From NCBI GenBank assembly GCA_021792355.1, contig JAJYUV010000005.1:32409-96408 (forward strand): a stretch of DNA of 64,000 bases, in the 5' to 3' direction. The position numbers were made by a program, and so were the translations under genes. Shown piece by piece: positions 26,530 through 34,952 of the stretch (positions within the stretch are counted from its first letter, which is position 1; each line of letters begins with the position of its first letter). A model generated the notes under the pieces. The model saw only the letters and a program-made list of their open reading frames with translations. It had not been told where the DNA came from and ran no database searches. The stretch comes from Thermoplasmata archaeon. Its GTDB lineage: Archaea > Thermoplasmatota > Thermoplasmata > Thermoplasmatales > GCA-001856825.

Positions 26530-27629
26530 ATTGACTCTTTGGATGTGTTAGCTACGATGAGATTAAAAATATTCGCCTGTGCAATCACTATAGTTCCAGA
26601 CTGGCTGAAGGAGTGTATGTAATCAGCCTCGCTCTGGGATAGATTGATTCCAGACGGTGCTTCTATCTGAGTGTGATAAGAGACCATTGCGGACGAATTT
26701 CCGTTGTCGGTCCATTCGACCAGAGAGTAGGGGTACTTCACCAGGAAACCTCTTCCCAGATCCCTACCTCCGACCTCTACTGTAAGATCAATATTGACGT
26801 AGGCCCCATTGCCATTTGAAGATGGAATGTAAGTCTGAACCCACGCATGCTCCCCCAGACTCGCTTGGCCGTTAGACTCCTGGATCAGAAGACCATATTG
26901 TGTCCACGAAGGTATTCCAATGCTCCTGCTCATGGATTCGAAAAGATAGGAAAGTTCTTCGCAGTCTCCTTCACCTCGCTGGTAGACCTGCTGGGCAGAG
27001 AGCGGGACATTTCCTAGGTTATAGGATATATTGTACCTGTAATTCTGAACGATGTAGTTGTAGATTGCATCCAGCATTCCTGCTACAGTGGTCTCGTTTC
27101 TCGTCACATGCAGGGTAAGGTTCCTAAAGAATGACGGATTGATTACTTCAAGATGGGTACTTGAATAATTAAAGAATTCTGGATGGTCGTATTGAGTCTT
27201 CATATACAGCGGGATCTGAGACGGGACCCCGGTTGAATTACTCAAATATTGCCAAGTTTTACCGTACGAAGTAACGTTGTAGGTTATGTTGACATACGAT
27301 TGTCCAGGATTGATATTCATCTGCCAATACGTCCTGTTCTGGGAATTCTGGAGTGATACATCTACATTGGAGGAATGTGAAACCGACAAGGAGCTATGTT
27401 GGAGTGAATTTGTGACTATAGGAGTCAAGTAAAATGCGAAGCCCTTGTCGGAGGTGAAGCTGAAATTTCTGGAAAACTGGGTGGAGATTTCGGACGGGAT
27501 CTGATAAGAACTTGTTGATACATTTCTTACCCCATTTAACAGATTCGTATCCTCAACTACGTAGTATGCAACGGTCAGCGCAATTATAACGACGATAGTG
27601 ACAGCTATCCCTTTTATTGCTGCTCCCAT
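26526..27629 (-). CDS. Membrane-anchored transglutaminase-like protein
   Basis: One N-terminal membrane helix (GIAVTIVVIIALTVAYYVV), then an extracytoplasmic Ser/Asn-rich region and a transglutaminase-core domain at ~200-300. The catalytic triad is visible: Cys in GEGDCEELSYLF, His in LGEHAWVQTY and Asp in YVNIDLTVE. Family members act as peptidases or cross-linkers outside the cell. The membrane-protein gene upstream ends directly at its start. Confidence 0.85.
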   Translation of the reverse strand: MGAAIKGIAVTIVVIIALTVAYYVVEDTNLLNGVRNVSTSSYQIPSEISTQFSRNFSFTSDKGFAFYLTPIVTNSLQHSSLSVSHSSNVDVSLQNSQNRTYWQMNINPGQSYVNITYNVTSYGKTWQYLSNSTGVPSQIPLYMKTQYDHPEFFNYSSTHLEVINPSFFRNLTLHVTRNETTVAGMLDAIYNYIVQNYRYNISYNLGNVPLSAQQVYQRGEGDCEELSYLFESMSRSIGIPSWTQYGLLIQESNGQASLGEHAWVQTYIPSSNGNGAYVNIDLTVEVGGRDLGRGFLVKYPYSLVEWTDNGNSSAMVSYHTQIEAPSGINLSQSEADYIHSFSQSGTIVIAQANIFNLIVANTSKESI

Positions 27630-28262
27630 TTAATTAGACCCAATTCTGGCATGGAAAAATTTTGTATATAACAGTATCGCGACAACAATTTCTGGAATTA
27701 TCACAAACAAACCATACGGTCCCTTAAGATATTCCAGGAATATGGAAGAAGAAAATAGCATCTGTACGAGGAAGGCAAAGTTGTAGTAAAGTAGTATCCT
27801 GTTCTTGGATGCACCTATGGAAAGAAGTACCGCGGACATGACGTTCGCCAGGAATGCAAACGCTGCAACTATAGCAACAAAGAAGTAATTTTGTAACGAG
27901 GTGCTAGTAACTACCGCAATGGCGAACGCTACGGGGAATGAAAATGCTCCTCCCATTGAAGAAGATAGTTGAACTATATCCTTTCTACCCCTGTACTTCC
28001 CAGTGATTATGAACAGTTGTTCTCCAGTGGACAGTATGGGAAGAAAAAGCATTATCGCAAACAGAGTCAGGTCTATATACTGCTTCAAGGTCGAAAAAGA
28101 ATATACGAACATTACCGCATACAAAATTCCTAGGAGAAGGCCGAAAAAAAGAAAACGTGCAAACAGAGACTCGTCGACTATCTTGTCTATCCTATTCCAG
28201 TTCAGGTAAAATAGCGGAGTGAAGACCGCTAAAGGAATCAGGATTGCAGGATAGAAATTCAT
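27630..28262 (-). CDS. Integral membrane protein, unknown
   Basis: Six or so hydrophobic helices across 210 residues (FLFFGLLLGILYAVMFVYSF, VAFAIAVVTSTSLQNYFFVA). No transporter signature recognised. Its stop codon directly precedes the transglutaminase-like gene, so the two likely work at the membrane together. Confidence 0.7.
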   Translation of the reverse strand: MNFYPAILIPLAVFTPLFYLNWNRIDKIVDESLFARFLFFGLLLGILYAVMFVYSFSTLKQYIDLTLFAIMLFLPILSTGEQLFIITGKYRGRKDIVQLSSSMGGAFSFPVAFAIAVVTSTSLQNYFFVAIVAAFAFLANVMSAVLLSIGASKNRILLYYNFAFLVQMLFSSSIFLEYLKGPYGLFVIIPEIVVAILLYTKFFHARIGSN

Positions 28263-28306
28263 TTTCCAAGGTGATAAAATAAATAGTAATTATAATTTCT
28301 GACATA

Positions 28307-28642
28307 GTGAAGATGGCCATAGCCGTCAGAAAGGATCTCTCTATGGGCAAGGGAAAGATCGCTGCGCAGGTTGCTCACGCGGCAGTAGAATGTTCCATGG
28401 ACACCTCCGAAAAGAGAAGAAAATGGATTTCGGAGGGTCAGAAGAAGATTGTTGTTTGGGTGAAAGATGAAAGGGAACTTCAAGAATTGATAGCCAAAGC
28501 TAGATCGATCGGTGTAAACTGCTGCCCCATAAGGGATGCTGGACTGACCCAGCTAGAACCCGACACACTTACTTGTTCTGGTTTCGGCCCTGACGAAGAT
28601 TTCATCATAGATTCAATTACTGGAAAGTTCAAGCTCGTCTGA
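28307..28642 (+). CDS. pth2: Peptidyl-tRNA hydrolase, Pth2 type
   Basis: Releases tRNA from prematurely freed peptidyl-tRNA. The Pth2 hallmarks MAIAVRKDLSMGKGKIAAQ, VAHAAVE, WVKDERELQEL and GLTQLEPDTLTC are present; 111 residues, normal. GTG start at 28307 gives MKMAIAVRK; ATG 28313 also possible. Confidence 0.95.
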   Translation: MKMAIAVRKDLSMGKGKIAAQVAHAAVECSMDTSEKRRKWISEGQKKIVVWVKDERELQELIAKARSIGVNCCPIRDAGLTQLEPDTLTCSGFGPDEDFIIDSITGKFKLV

Positions 28643-28690
28643 TTCCATATAAGTCAGTTAACTTTATATCAACTTATATACTCGGCAAAC

Positions 28691-29065
28691 GTGGCCAGCG
28701 AACCCGGCAATTTAGACCTTAATCAGCCTATTTTCGACCCTCCTGAAAAGACAACTATAAAGGATATGCTGACTATAGCCTGGATTCTATCACTCATAGT
28801 AGGCATAATTCTTCTCATCACAGGACTGATATCTTTGGGAATAACAGCCATAGTGGGAGTTGTAGATATCGTAGTCTTTTATGAGTGTAGAGAGATTATT
28901 AGACTTACTAACCAGAGACAACTTTCAGCGGCAAAGGAGAAGACGCTGATATGGATGATCGTGGGGCTAATCTTTGGATTCATCATCGTTGGATTTTTCA
29001 TGGTGATTGCGTACATGAAGTTTGATGACTTGATGAGAGCTTATCAGAACGCAGCCAGACAGTAA
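28691..29065 (+). CDS. Small membrane protein with two helices
   Basis: 124 residues, GTG start preceded by a TTATATA box. Hydrophobic segments ILSLIVGIILLITGLISLG and LIWMIVGLIFGFIIVGFFMV flank a short loop. Family not recognised. Confidence 0.65.
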   Translation: MASEPGNLDLNQPIFDPPEKTTIKDMLTIAWILSLIVGIILLITGLISLGITAIVGVVDIVVFYECREIIRLTNQRQLSAAKEKTLIWMIVGLIFGFIIVGFFMVIAYMKFDDLMRAYQNAARQ

Positions 29066-29074
29066 AAACTGTGA

Positions 29075-29836
29075 TCATTCCATCCAGTCGGTACCGACCG
29101 ACCTGTAGCCGACCTTTGGTATATAGAAATTTACCCTTTTGTGTGCATTGCTCTGAACCATAGCATAGATCCTTTTGACTTCACGAATGGTGCATCCGTC
29201 AATCTCGCACTGATTGGGTTTCTTCAAATATTCTAGGCATTCAAGAATCTTGTCGAGCCTCTCATACGAAATAGCGAGTTCCTTCTCGTCCGTCTGACCT
29301 TCCCACAGATCGGCGCTAGGTGCTTTCTTGAGGATCCATTCTGGAAAGTTGTAACCTCTAGCCACCTGGTAAACTTGGGTCTTGTACAGATCCCCCAAGG
29401 GCTGAAAGTCAGAACCTCCATCACCGAATTTGGTAAAGTATCCTGTAAGCAACTCACTCTTGTTAGATGTCCCTGCGACAAGACCTCCGTACTCGTTTGC
29501 TTTCATGTACAAGAATACCATTCTAAGTCTGGCCTTGACGTTTCCTAGGATCCTTACGTCCTTTGATTCGTCGTCGAAGAAGCTCAGCGCACCGCTCATA
29601 TCCACTTTCTTATAAGGGAGATCCAGAAATTCAGAGACTCTTCTTACGTCCCTGCTTTCCTGTCCAAATGGAAGAGAGTAAAGGTGTATCTTGTCCTTCT
29701 TGATGTTCCTCTTGAGGATGTATGCAACAAGAGTAGAATCTATACCTCCAGAAATGCCCAGCACTACGTCCCTCGAACCTACAAATTCCTTGACGAAAAC
29801 GTCCAGAACTTCGGTGATTCCTTCGAGAAGCTCCAT
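29075..29836 (-). CDS. nadE: NAD+ synthetase (ammonia-dependent)
   Basis: Amidates deamido-NAD with ATP and ammonia. PP-loop GISGGIDSTLVAYIL near residue 25, GTSNKSELLTGYFTKFGDG and the C-terminal KAPSADLWEGQTDEKELAISY match the family. No glutaminase domain, so free ammonia is used. Length 253 is typical. Confidence 0.95.
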   Translation of the reverse strand: MELLEGITEVLDVFVKEFVGSRDVVLGISGGIDSTLVAYILKRNIKKDKIHLYSLPFGQESRDVRRVSEFLDLPYKKVDMSGALSFFDDESKDVRILGNVKARLRMVFLYMKANEYGGLVAGTSNKSELLTGYFTKFGDGGSDFQPLGDLYKTQVYQVARGYNFPEWILKKAPSADLWEGQTDEKELAISYERLDKILECLEYLKKPNQCEIDGCTIREVKRIYAMVQSNAHKRVNFYIPKVGYRSVGTDWME

Positions 29837-29891
29837 CAGTGGTGGAAACGTGGAAATAATAATAAACCTTGTGCATTTGTGGTAGAAGAAG

Positions 29892-29988
29892 GCCGGGGTG
29901 GCCCAGACCGGTAAGGCGCAAGCCTGGAACAGTTTTACAGAAAGCTTGTTCTCGCAAGAGATCGGGAGTTCAAATCTCCCCCCCGGCG
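29892..29988 (+). tRNA. tRNA-Ser(GGA) with a 13-base intron
   Basis: Acceptor GCCGGGG pairs with CCCCGGC (29981-29987), discriminator G at 29988. T-arm is GGGAG-TTCAAAT-CTCCC; the long variable arm TCTC-GCAA-GAGA marks a type II tRNA. The anticodon stem is CAAGC/GCTTG with anticodon GGA at 29926-29928, reading UCC. The loop has 13 extra bases (29930-29942), placed between positions 37 and 38, the canonical archaeal intron site. Possible bulge-helix-bulge: CTGG against ACAG (one mismatch) flanked by AAC and AAA bulges. CCA is not encoded. Confidence 0.93.
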
Positions 29989-30173
29989 TACCTTGCTCCG
30001 AGTTTTCTGTATTCAGCTCGCATGAAAAGTCCAGTAGTCTTATTGTCTGTCGAGAGACTTTTTCGACTGGATCGCCTCAATTAACTTCTCGAAAAAACGG
30101 TATCCTCTGAGAGAATCTACCGAAGCCAAATATTAATAGAAAATGCGGATTAAGAATTGTTTTCGGTGATCGC

Positions 30174-31394
30174 ATGACAAATAAAATCGAAATGAATCGA
30201 CCTATAGTTGAAATGGACGGAGACGAGATGACGAGAATTCTTTGGTCGTCCGTCAAAGAAAATTTGCTCTTACCGTATGTCAATTTGAAGACTGAATATT
30301 ACGATCTGCACGTAAGCAATAGGGACAAGACCAATGATCAAGTGACGTTCGATGCTGCGAACGCGGTCAAGAAATGGGGGGTAGGCGTAAAATGTGCCAC
30401 CATCACCCCAAACGCGGATAGAGTCAAGGAGTATAGCTTGAAAAAGGAGTGGCCGAGCCCAAACGGCACAATAAGGAAGATACTAGATGGAACCGTCTTC
30501 AGAGCTCCGATCATGGTGAACTCAGTTCAGCCGGCAGTTAGATACTGGAAGAAACCCATAATCGTTGCAAGACATGCGTTCGGAGATATATATGACGGAG
30601 TAGCAATTAGATTTAATGAGCCTGGATCTGCGGAGGTAACTTACACGGGAAAGTCGGGACATAGCGAAATGGTGAAATATCCGGAATTCAAGGGACCTGG
30701 TGTATTGTTAGGAATATACAATATCGACAAATCAATAGAAGGCTTCGCTGATGCATCATTCAAGTACGCAATCATGAAGAAAACGGACCTCTGGTTTGCT
30801 GCTAAGGACACGATATCTAAGGTGTATGATGCAAATTTCAAGGAAATATTTAGGAGAATCTACGAAACGAAGTACAAAGAGGAATTTGCAAAACTTGGAA
30901 TAAATTATTACTACTACCTTATCGACGATGCAATATCCAGGGTCGTCAGATCAGAGGGAGGCTTCGTTTGGGCGTGCAAGAACTACGATGGGGATGTTTT
31001 TTCAGATATGGTTTCGACCGCATTTGGCTCTCTTGCGCTCATGACCTCCGAACTATTTTCGCCGGAGGGGTACTATTTGTCTGAGGCAGCCCATGGAACT
31101 GTACAGAGACACTATTACAAGTACCTCAAGGGAGAGAAGGTTTCTACAAATCCCACTGCCCTAATCTTTGCCTGGACAAGAGGACTAATGAGGAGGGGAG
31201 AGATTGATGGGCTAAAGGACCTTGTAAAATTCTCGGAGAAACTGGAAACAGCTGTCATCAAAACCATAGAGAAAGACAAGATAATGACTCAAGACATAGC
31301 TAAGCTGTCTGATCCGCCAGTCTCCAAATACGTAACATCCGATGAATTCATATCAGCAGTAAGGAAAAATTTGGAGATGGCTTTGAGTAACTAG
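30174..31394 (+). CDS. icd: NADP-dependent isocitrate dehydrogenase, eukaryote-like subfamily
   Basis: Oxidative decarboxylation of isocitrate to 2-oxoglutarate. The start PIVEMDGDEMTRILW, ATITPNADRV, SPNGTIRKILDGTVFR and the C-terminal EAAHGTVQRHY are those of the homodimeric eukaryote-type (IDH1/IDH2-like) subfamily, also found in some bacteria. That differs from the shorter archaeal icd; transfer into the lineage is likely. An SD (GGTGATC) precedes ATG 30174. Confidence 0.93.
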   Translation: MTNKIEMNRPIVEMDGDEMTRILWSSVKENLLLPYVNLKTEYYDLHVSNRDKTNDQVTFDAANAVKKWGVGVKCATITPNADRVKEYSLKKEWPSPNGTIRKILDGTVFRAPIMVNSVQPAVRYWKKPIIVARHAFGDIYDGVAIRFNEPGSAEVTYTGKSGHSEMVKYPEFKGPGVLLGIYNIDKSIEGFADASFKYAIMKKTDLWFAAKDTISKVYDANFKEIFRRIYETKYKEEFAKLGINYYYYLIDDAISRVVRSEGGFVWACKNYDGDVFSDMVSTAFGSLALMTSELFSPEGYYLSEAAHGTVQRHYYKYLKGEKVSTNPTALIFAWTRGLMRRGEIDGLKDLVKFSEKLETAVIKTIEKDKIMTQDIAKLSDPPVSKYVTSDEFISAVRKNLEMALSN

Positions 31395-31556
31395 GACAAA
31401 TAGTTTCGTCCAGATCTTGGGGAAGCGAGCAGCAGGGTAAGGTCCTGGTGCGAAAGGTAGATTGACTGCTCTGAATGGATTGGCCACAATAAAATCTCTC
31501 AACAACAAGAAAATATTTGCATCAACTAACGTTCTATCAATAAGAAGGATGAAACA

Positions 31557-32027
31557 TTGAGGAGATGCATCGTTGCCGGGGTTTTGATAATAAGTGCAGA
31601 TGGAAGGAAGGTACTTCTCGTAAAGCATAAGAAATTAGGGGTGTGGATCTACCCTGGGGGACATTTGGAAGAAAACGAGACGCCGTTGGAATGTGCGGTA
31701 AGAGAATCCGAGGAAGAAACAGGATCATCGTTTGAAGTATTGAACACGAACGGTTTTGTGGTGTGCACCGAAGGAGCGAATAGTCTCCCAAACCCATTGG
31801 TTATAATGGACGAGATTGTCCCTTACTCAACGGGAGCACATAGGCACTTCGATATGATTTATCTGGGCATTGCAAGAAGTATGGAATTCCAATCCAACAA
31901 TGAGTCAACTGACTGCAGGTGGTTCGAAAAGAAAGATATCGATGATCTTGAGACCTTTGATAATGTCAAGAACATAATCAAATTCAGCTTCGATACCTTT
32001 GTCGACCTGGCGAATAAAAGAAGTTGA
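31557..32027 (+). CDS. NUDIX hydrolase
   Basis: Hydrolyses a nucleoside diphosphate linked to a moiety X. The Nudix box GGHLEENETPLECAVRESEE followed by ETGS is complete. 156 residues. TTG start at 31557; no closer ATG is in frame. Substrate unknown. The 160 bases before it hold no gene. Confidence 0.9.
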   Translation: MRRCIVAGVLIISADGRKVLLVKHKKLGVWIYPGGHLEENETPLECAVRESEEETGSSFEVLNTNGFVVCTEGANSLPNPLVIMDEIVPYSTGAHRHFDMIYLGIARSMEFQSNNESTDCRWFEKKDIDDLETFDNVKNIIKFSFDTFVDLANKRS

Positions 32028-32111
32028 CACATTCCATTTTCTTAAAATCTAACTGTCCGTTTGTCTTGGATTCAACACACAAATCTTAATTAGGCCTTTG
32101 AATAGCACTTT

Positions 32112-32903
32112 ATGGAAAATGGAGAGATGATAAGATATCCAACTTTCGATGGAACTGATGTAACTGCATTCATGGTGGGGGAGAAGAGTTCTAAGGGTGC
32201 TATCCTAGTGATTCAGGAGATTTGGGGGTTGACCAATTACATCAAGAATTATTCTCGGAGACTTGCATCACTTGGATTTCTAGTGATTGCGCCCCACCTG
32301 TATTCTAGGAGGGATGAGTTCGAAATTTTCAGTCAGGAGAACATAGCTATGTCAATGAGGCTTTTCTTCGAGATCCCGGCAGAGAAACGAAGTGACAAGG
32401 ATTCTATAAGTGCGGTGATGGAAAGAGCGACGCCAGAACAGCGGGAGGTCATAACAAGATTGATGATGGGTAGAGGAACATTGGAGGAGAGGATGATAAA
32501 AGACCTTGCTATGGGCTACGATTATGTGAAGCGTGAATTTAAACAAACAGAGTTTGGAGTCGTCGGATTCTGTATGGGAGGGGGACTATCGTTCAGGATT
32601 TCAACCCGTCTCCCATTTGATGCAACAGTCGTGTACTACGGTGCCAACCCTCCAGAGTTAAGCGATATTATGAATATGAAGGGCCCGATGCTCGGACTGT
32701 ACGCTGGTGAAGATCCAAACATCAACAAAGGAATTCCAGATGCCATCAACAGTTTTTTAAAGTACAAAAAACAGATCGAACTGAAGATATACCCGAATAC
32801 CAGGCACGCGTTTGCTAACAATGACGGTGCAGCATACGATAAGGCAGCATCAGAAGATGCGTGGGATAAAGCATCGTCATTCTTCAGGAAGTACTTGAAA
32901 TGA
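32112..32903 (+). CDS. Dienelactone hydrolase family alpha/beta hydrolase
   Basis: Alpha/beta hydrolase. LVIQEIWGLTNYIKNYSRRL (with catalytic-site Glu), GVVGFCMGGGLSF with a Cys nucleophile as in dienelactone hydrolases, and TRHAFAN with the catalytic His are clear. 263 residues. Substrate unknown. Its stop overlaps the ATG of a 38-residue frame. Confidence 0.9.
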   Translation: MENGEMIRYPTFDGTDVTAFMVGEKSSKGAILVIQEIWGLTNYIKNYSRRLASLGFLVIAPHLYSRRDEFEIFSQENIAMSMRLFFEIPAEKRSDKDSISAVMERATPEQREVITRLMMGRGTLEERMIKDLAMGYDYVKREFKQTEFGVVGFCMGGGLSFRISTRLPFDATVVYYGANPPELSDIMNMKGPMLGLYAGEDPNINKGIPDAINSFLKYKKQIELKIYPNTRHAFANNDGAAYDKAASEDAWDKASSFFRKYLK

Positions 32904-33016
32904 ACAAAAAGGATGGACTTTTGAGTGATTGCTTCCTCACCTGGACCGCAGTTTTGGAAGAAAAGGAAACTGGGAAAAACAAAATTGAAATAGGTCAAAA
33001 TTCAGAAGATAAGTAG
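32900..33016 (+). CDS. Candidate 38-residue protein coupled to the hydrolase
   Basis: ATGA overlap with the hydrolase stop and a frame open to TAG at 33014. The product MNKKDGLLSDCFLTWTAVLE then becomes Lys/Glu-rich. Coupling supports translation, yet the frame may be chance. Confidence 0.3.
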   Translation: MNKKDGLLSDCFLTWTAVLEEKETGKNKIEIGQNSEDK

Positions 33017-33022
33017 ATTGTG

Positions 33023-33451
33023 CTACTTTCTCATTGCGACTGAAATAGCACTTACCGGGCAGGCTGTAACGCAAGCATTGCAGAATATGCAGTCAGCTTC
33101 CCTAATCGGATCACACTTGTCTGTCCTGTACTTTTTCCACTCTTCTGTCCCCTCTGCAATTTTCTTGTCATTACCCGTGCCTTTCTGTCCAGGATTGAGG
33201 AACCACTCATAGACATTGACGGGGCATACGTCCATGCAAGAGCCATCAGCAATGCACGATTCCCAGTCTACGGCGACATTGGTACCGTGGATGCCGAGCT
33301 TAGTTGGATAGATCTTTCCGTCTTTATCCAACCTCTCTTTCCCCTCTGCCCTGACCTCGTGACCAGAATGGTTTCCAGTGATGGGGAATTCGTCCTGCTT
33401 ATCGAAAAAGTTGTCGTCAATAGGTTTAGAATTGTAGTCAACTTTGGCCAT
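33023..33451 (-). CDS. zfx: Zinc-containing ferredoxin
   Basis: Electron carrier with two Fe-S clusters, partner of 2-oxoacid oxidoreductases. The N-terminal extension holds the zinc-binding histidines (GNHSGHEV) and a cluster II motif CIADGSCMDVCPVNVYEW; CIFCNACVTACPVSAIS carries the other cluster. 142 residues, as in Thermoplasma and Sulfolobus. A TATA-like box lies before the ATG. Confidence 0.95.
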   Translation of the reverse strand: MAKVDYNSKPIDDNFFDKQDEFPITGNHSGHEVRAEGKERLDKDGKIYPTKLGIHGTNVAVDWESCIADGSCMDVCPVNVYEWFLNPGQKGTGNDKKIAEGTEEWKKYRTDKCDPIREADCIFCNACVTACPVSAISVAMRK

Positions 33452-33636
33452 ATTTTGACAGGAAAAGATAATATTAATAATTTTTGACCTTTAGTTTGTA
33501 AATGGATGAATATTAGAGCCAAGAATGTGGATAAATTTCTAAATCTATTAAGGACCGATAAAATTGCGTCGTCACTTCGTTCCAAACCTCAAAAAGCATT
33601 AATATAGATATTAATATAGACATATGATGAAGTACT

Positions 33637-34524
33637 ATGGTTAATATAGCCGAAGACGCAGTTATTGTACTGGTTGTCATAATTCTTCTGGCATTTCTCT
33701 TCTACGCCATTAGGATTGTGAGAGAATATCAAAGGATCGTTGTCTTCAGATTTGGAAGAGCACTTGCACAGAAAGGCCCCGGAATAGTGTTCATAATTCC
33801 ACTAATCGATGTCCCAGTCCGTGTTGATTTAAGGGAAAGGTATCTGACAATACCACATCAGACGTGTATCACCAAGGATAACGCGCCTGTGGATGTTGAT
33901 TTCATCATTTATTTCAAAGTTACCAACGCTTCTGACTCTGTTATACAAGTTCAGAACTTTGAAGGAGCTGCAATGGGAATTGCTACCACTACTTTAAGGG
34001 CGGTAGTGGGAGACATAATCCTGGATGAAGTTCTTTCTAAAAGAGAGAACATTAATGCGATACTGAGAACAAAGCTCGATGAAGTCACTACAAGATGGGG
34101 AGTCAAAGTAACCAATGTGGAAATCAGGGAGATACTTCCGCCGAAGAATGTTTCTGACGCCATGATAATGCAGATGAGTGCAGAGAGGTCGAGGAGAGCA
34201 GTAGTTACTGAAGCAGAAGGAAAGAAGCAGGCGACAATTACGGTTGCTGAAGGTGATAAGCAGTCGAACATATTGAGAGCGGAAGGGGACAGGCAGTCTG
34301 CCATACTAAGGGCAGAAGGTTATGCAATGGCTCTAACGACCATATTTAACGCGGCAAAAGCCATTGACCAAAAGACGATGGCGCTACAGTATCTGGATAT
34401 GCTGAAAACTCTGGGATCTAGCAATTCCACAAAGTACGTTATCCCGATGGAGTTCACAGAAATGTTTAGGCCGTTCACAGAAACACTCAGAGCCGCATCT
34501 TCCGCATCAAGCAATACGAAATAG
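33637..34524 (+). CDS. Stomatin/SPFH-domain membrane protein
   Basis: One N-terminal membrane helix (VIVLVVIILLAFLFYAI), then the PHB/SPFH domain (YQRIVVFRFGRALAQKGPG, DVPVRVDLRE) and a coiled-coil-like repeat region with VAEGDKQSNILRAEGDRQSA. 295 residues. Forms membrane oligomers and in archaea is cleaved by the NfeD protease. Coupled to a short NfeD gene by overlapping stop/start. Confidence 0.92.
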   Translation: MVNIAEDAVIVLVVIILLAFLFYAIRIVREYQRIVVFRFGRALAQKGPGIVFIIPLIDVPVRVDLRERYLTIPHQTCITKDNAPVDVDFIIYFKVTNASDSVIQVQNFEGAAMGIATTTLRAVVGDIILDEVLSKRENINAILRTKLDEVTTRWGVKVTNVEIREILPPKNVSDAMIMQMSAERSRRAVVTEAEGKKQATITVAEGDKQSNILRAEGDRQSAILRAEGYAMALTTIFNAAKAIDQKTMALQYLDMLKTLGSSNSTKYVIPMEFTEMFRPFTETLRAASSASSNTK

Positions 34525-34952
34525 TGGGGAAAGCAATGCCAAAGGAACCAAGCGACTTCACTGTAAAGTATGGTATGAGAGTAATCGTGCCACTTGCTCT
34601 ATTCCTCTTAGTGGCAGTCTTGTTTCTTGTTCTTTATTTTAATACAGGGAGGAACGACAACGTCCTCCTTGGTCTTTTTTTCCTCTTCCTAATCGTAACT
34701 GTCCTGCTGTTTTTTGGGTTTAGGATAACGATATCCAACAGGATAACTAAGAAGTATTTTCATACTGAGACGCTGATAGGACAAAAGGGTAGAGTAATAA
34801 AAGGGGTACCGGCGGAGACTCTAGGTACAGTCAACATATTAAACGAAGACTGGAGTTTTCTATGTGATTCAGACACCTCAGACAACCAGATTGTGACTGT
34901 GACGGAAGTGCTGGAAGATACTGCAACCCTGAGAGTCAAGATATCTTCTTGA
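34524..34952 (+). CDS. Short NfeD-like protein
   Basis: Two membrane helices (VPLALFLLVAVLFLVLYF and LFFLFLIVTVLLFFGFRI) then an OB-fold NfeD C-terminal domain (IGQKGRVIKGVPAETLGTVN, ILNEDWSFLCDS). GTG start overlapping the stomatin stop. 17 bases overlap the convergent full-length NfeD gene, an unusual face-to-face pair of related genes. Confidence 0.85.
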   Translation: MGKAMPKEPSDFTVKYGMRVIVPLALFLLVAVLFLVLYFNTGRNDNVLLGLFFLFLIVTVLLFFGFRITISNRITKKYFHTETLIGQKGRVIKGVPAETLGTVNILNEDWSFLCDSDTSDNQIVTVTEVLEDTATLRVKISS

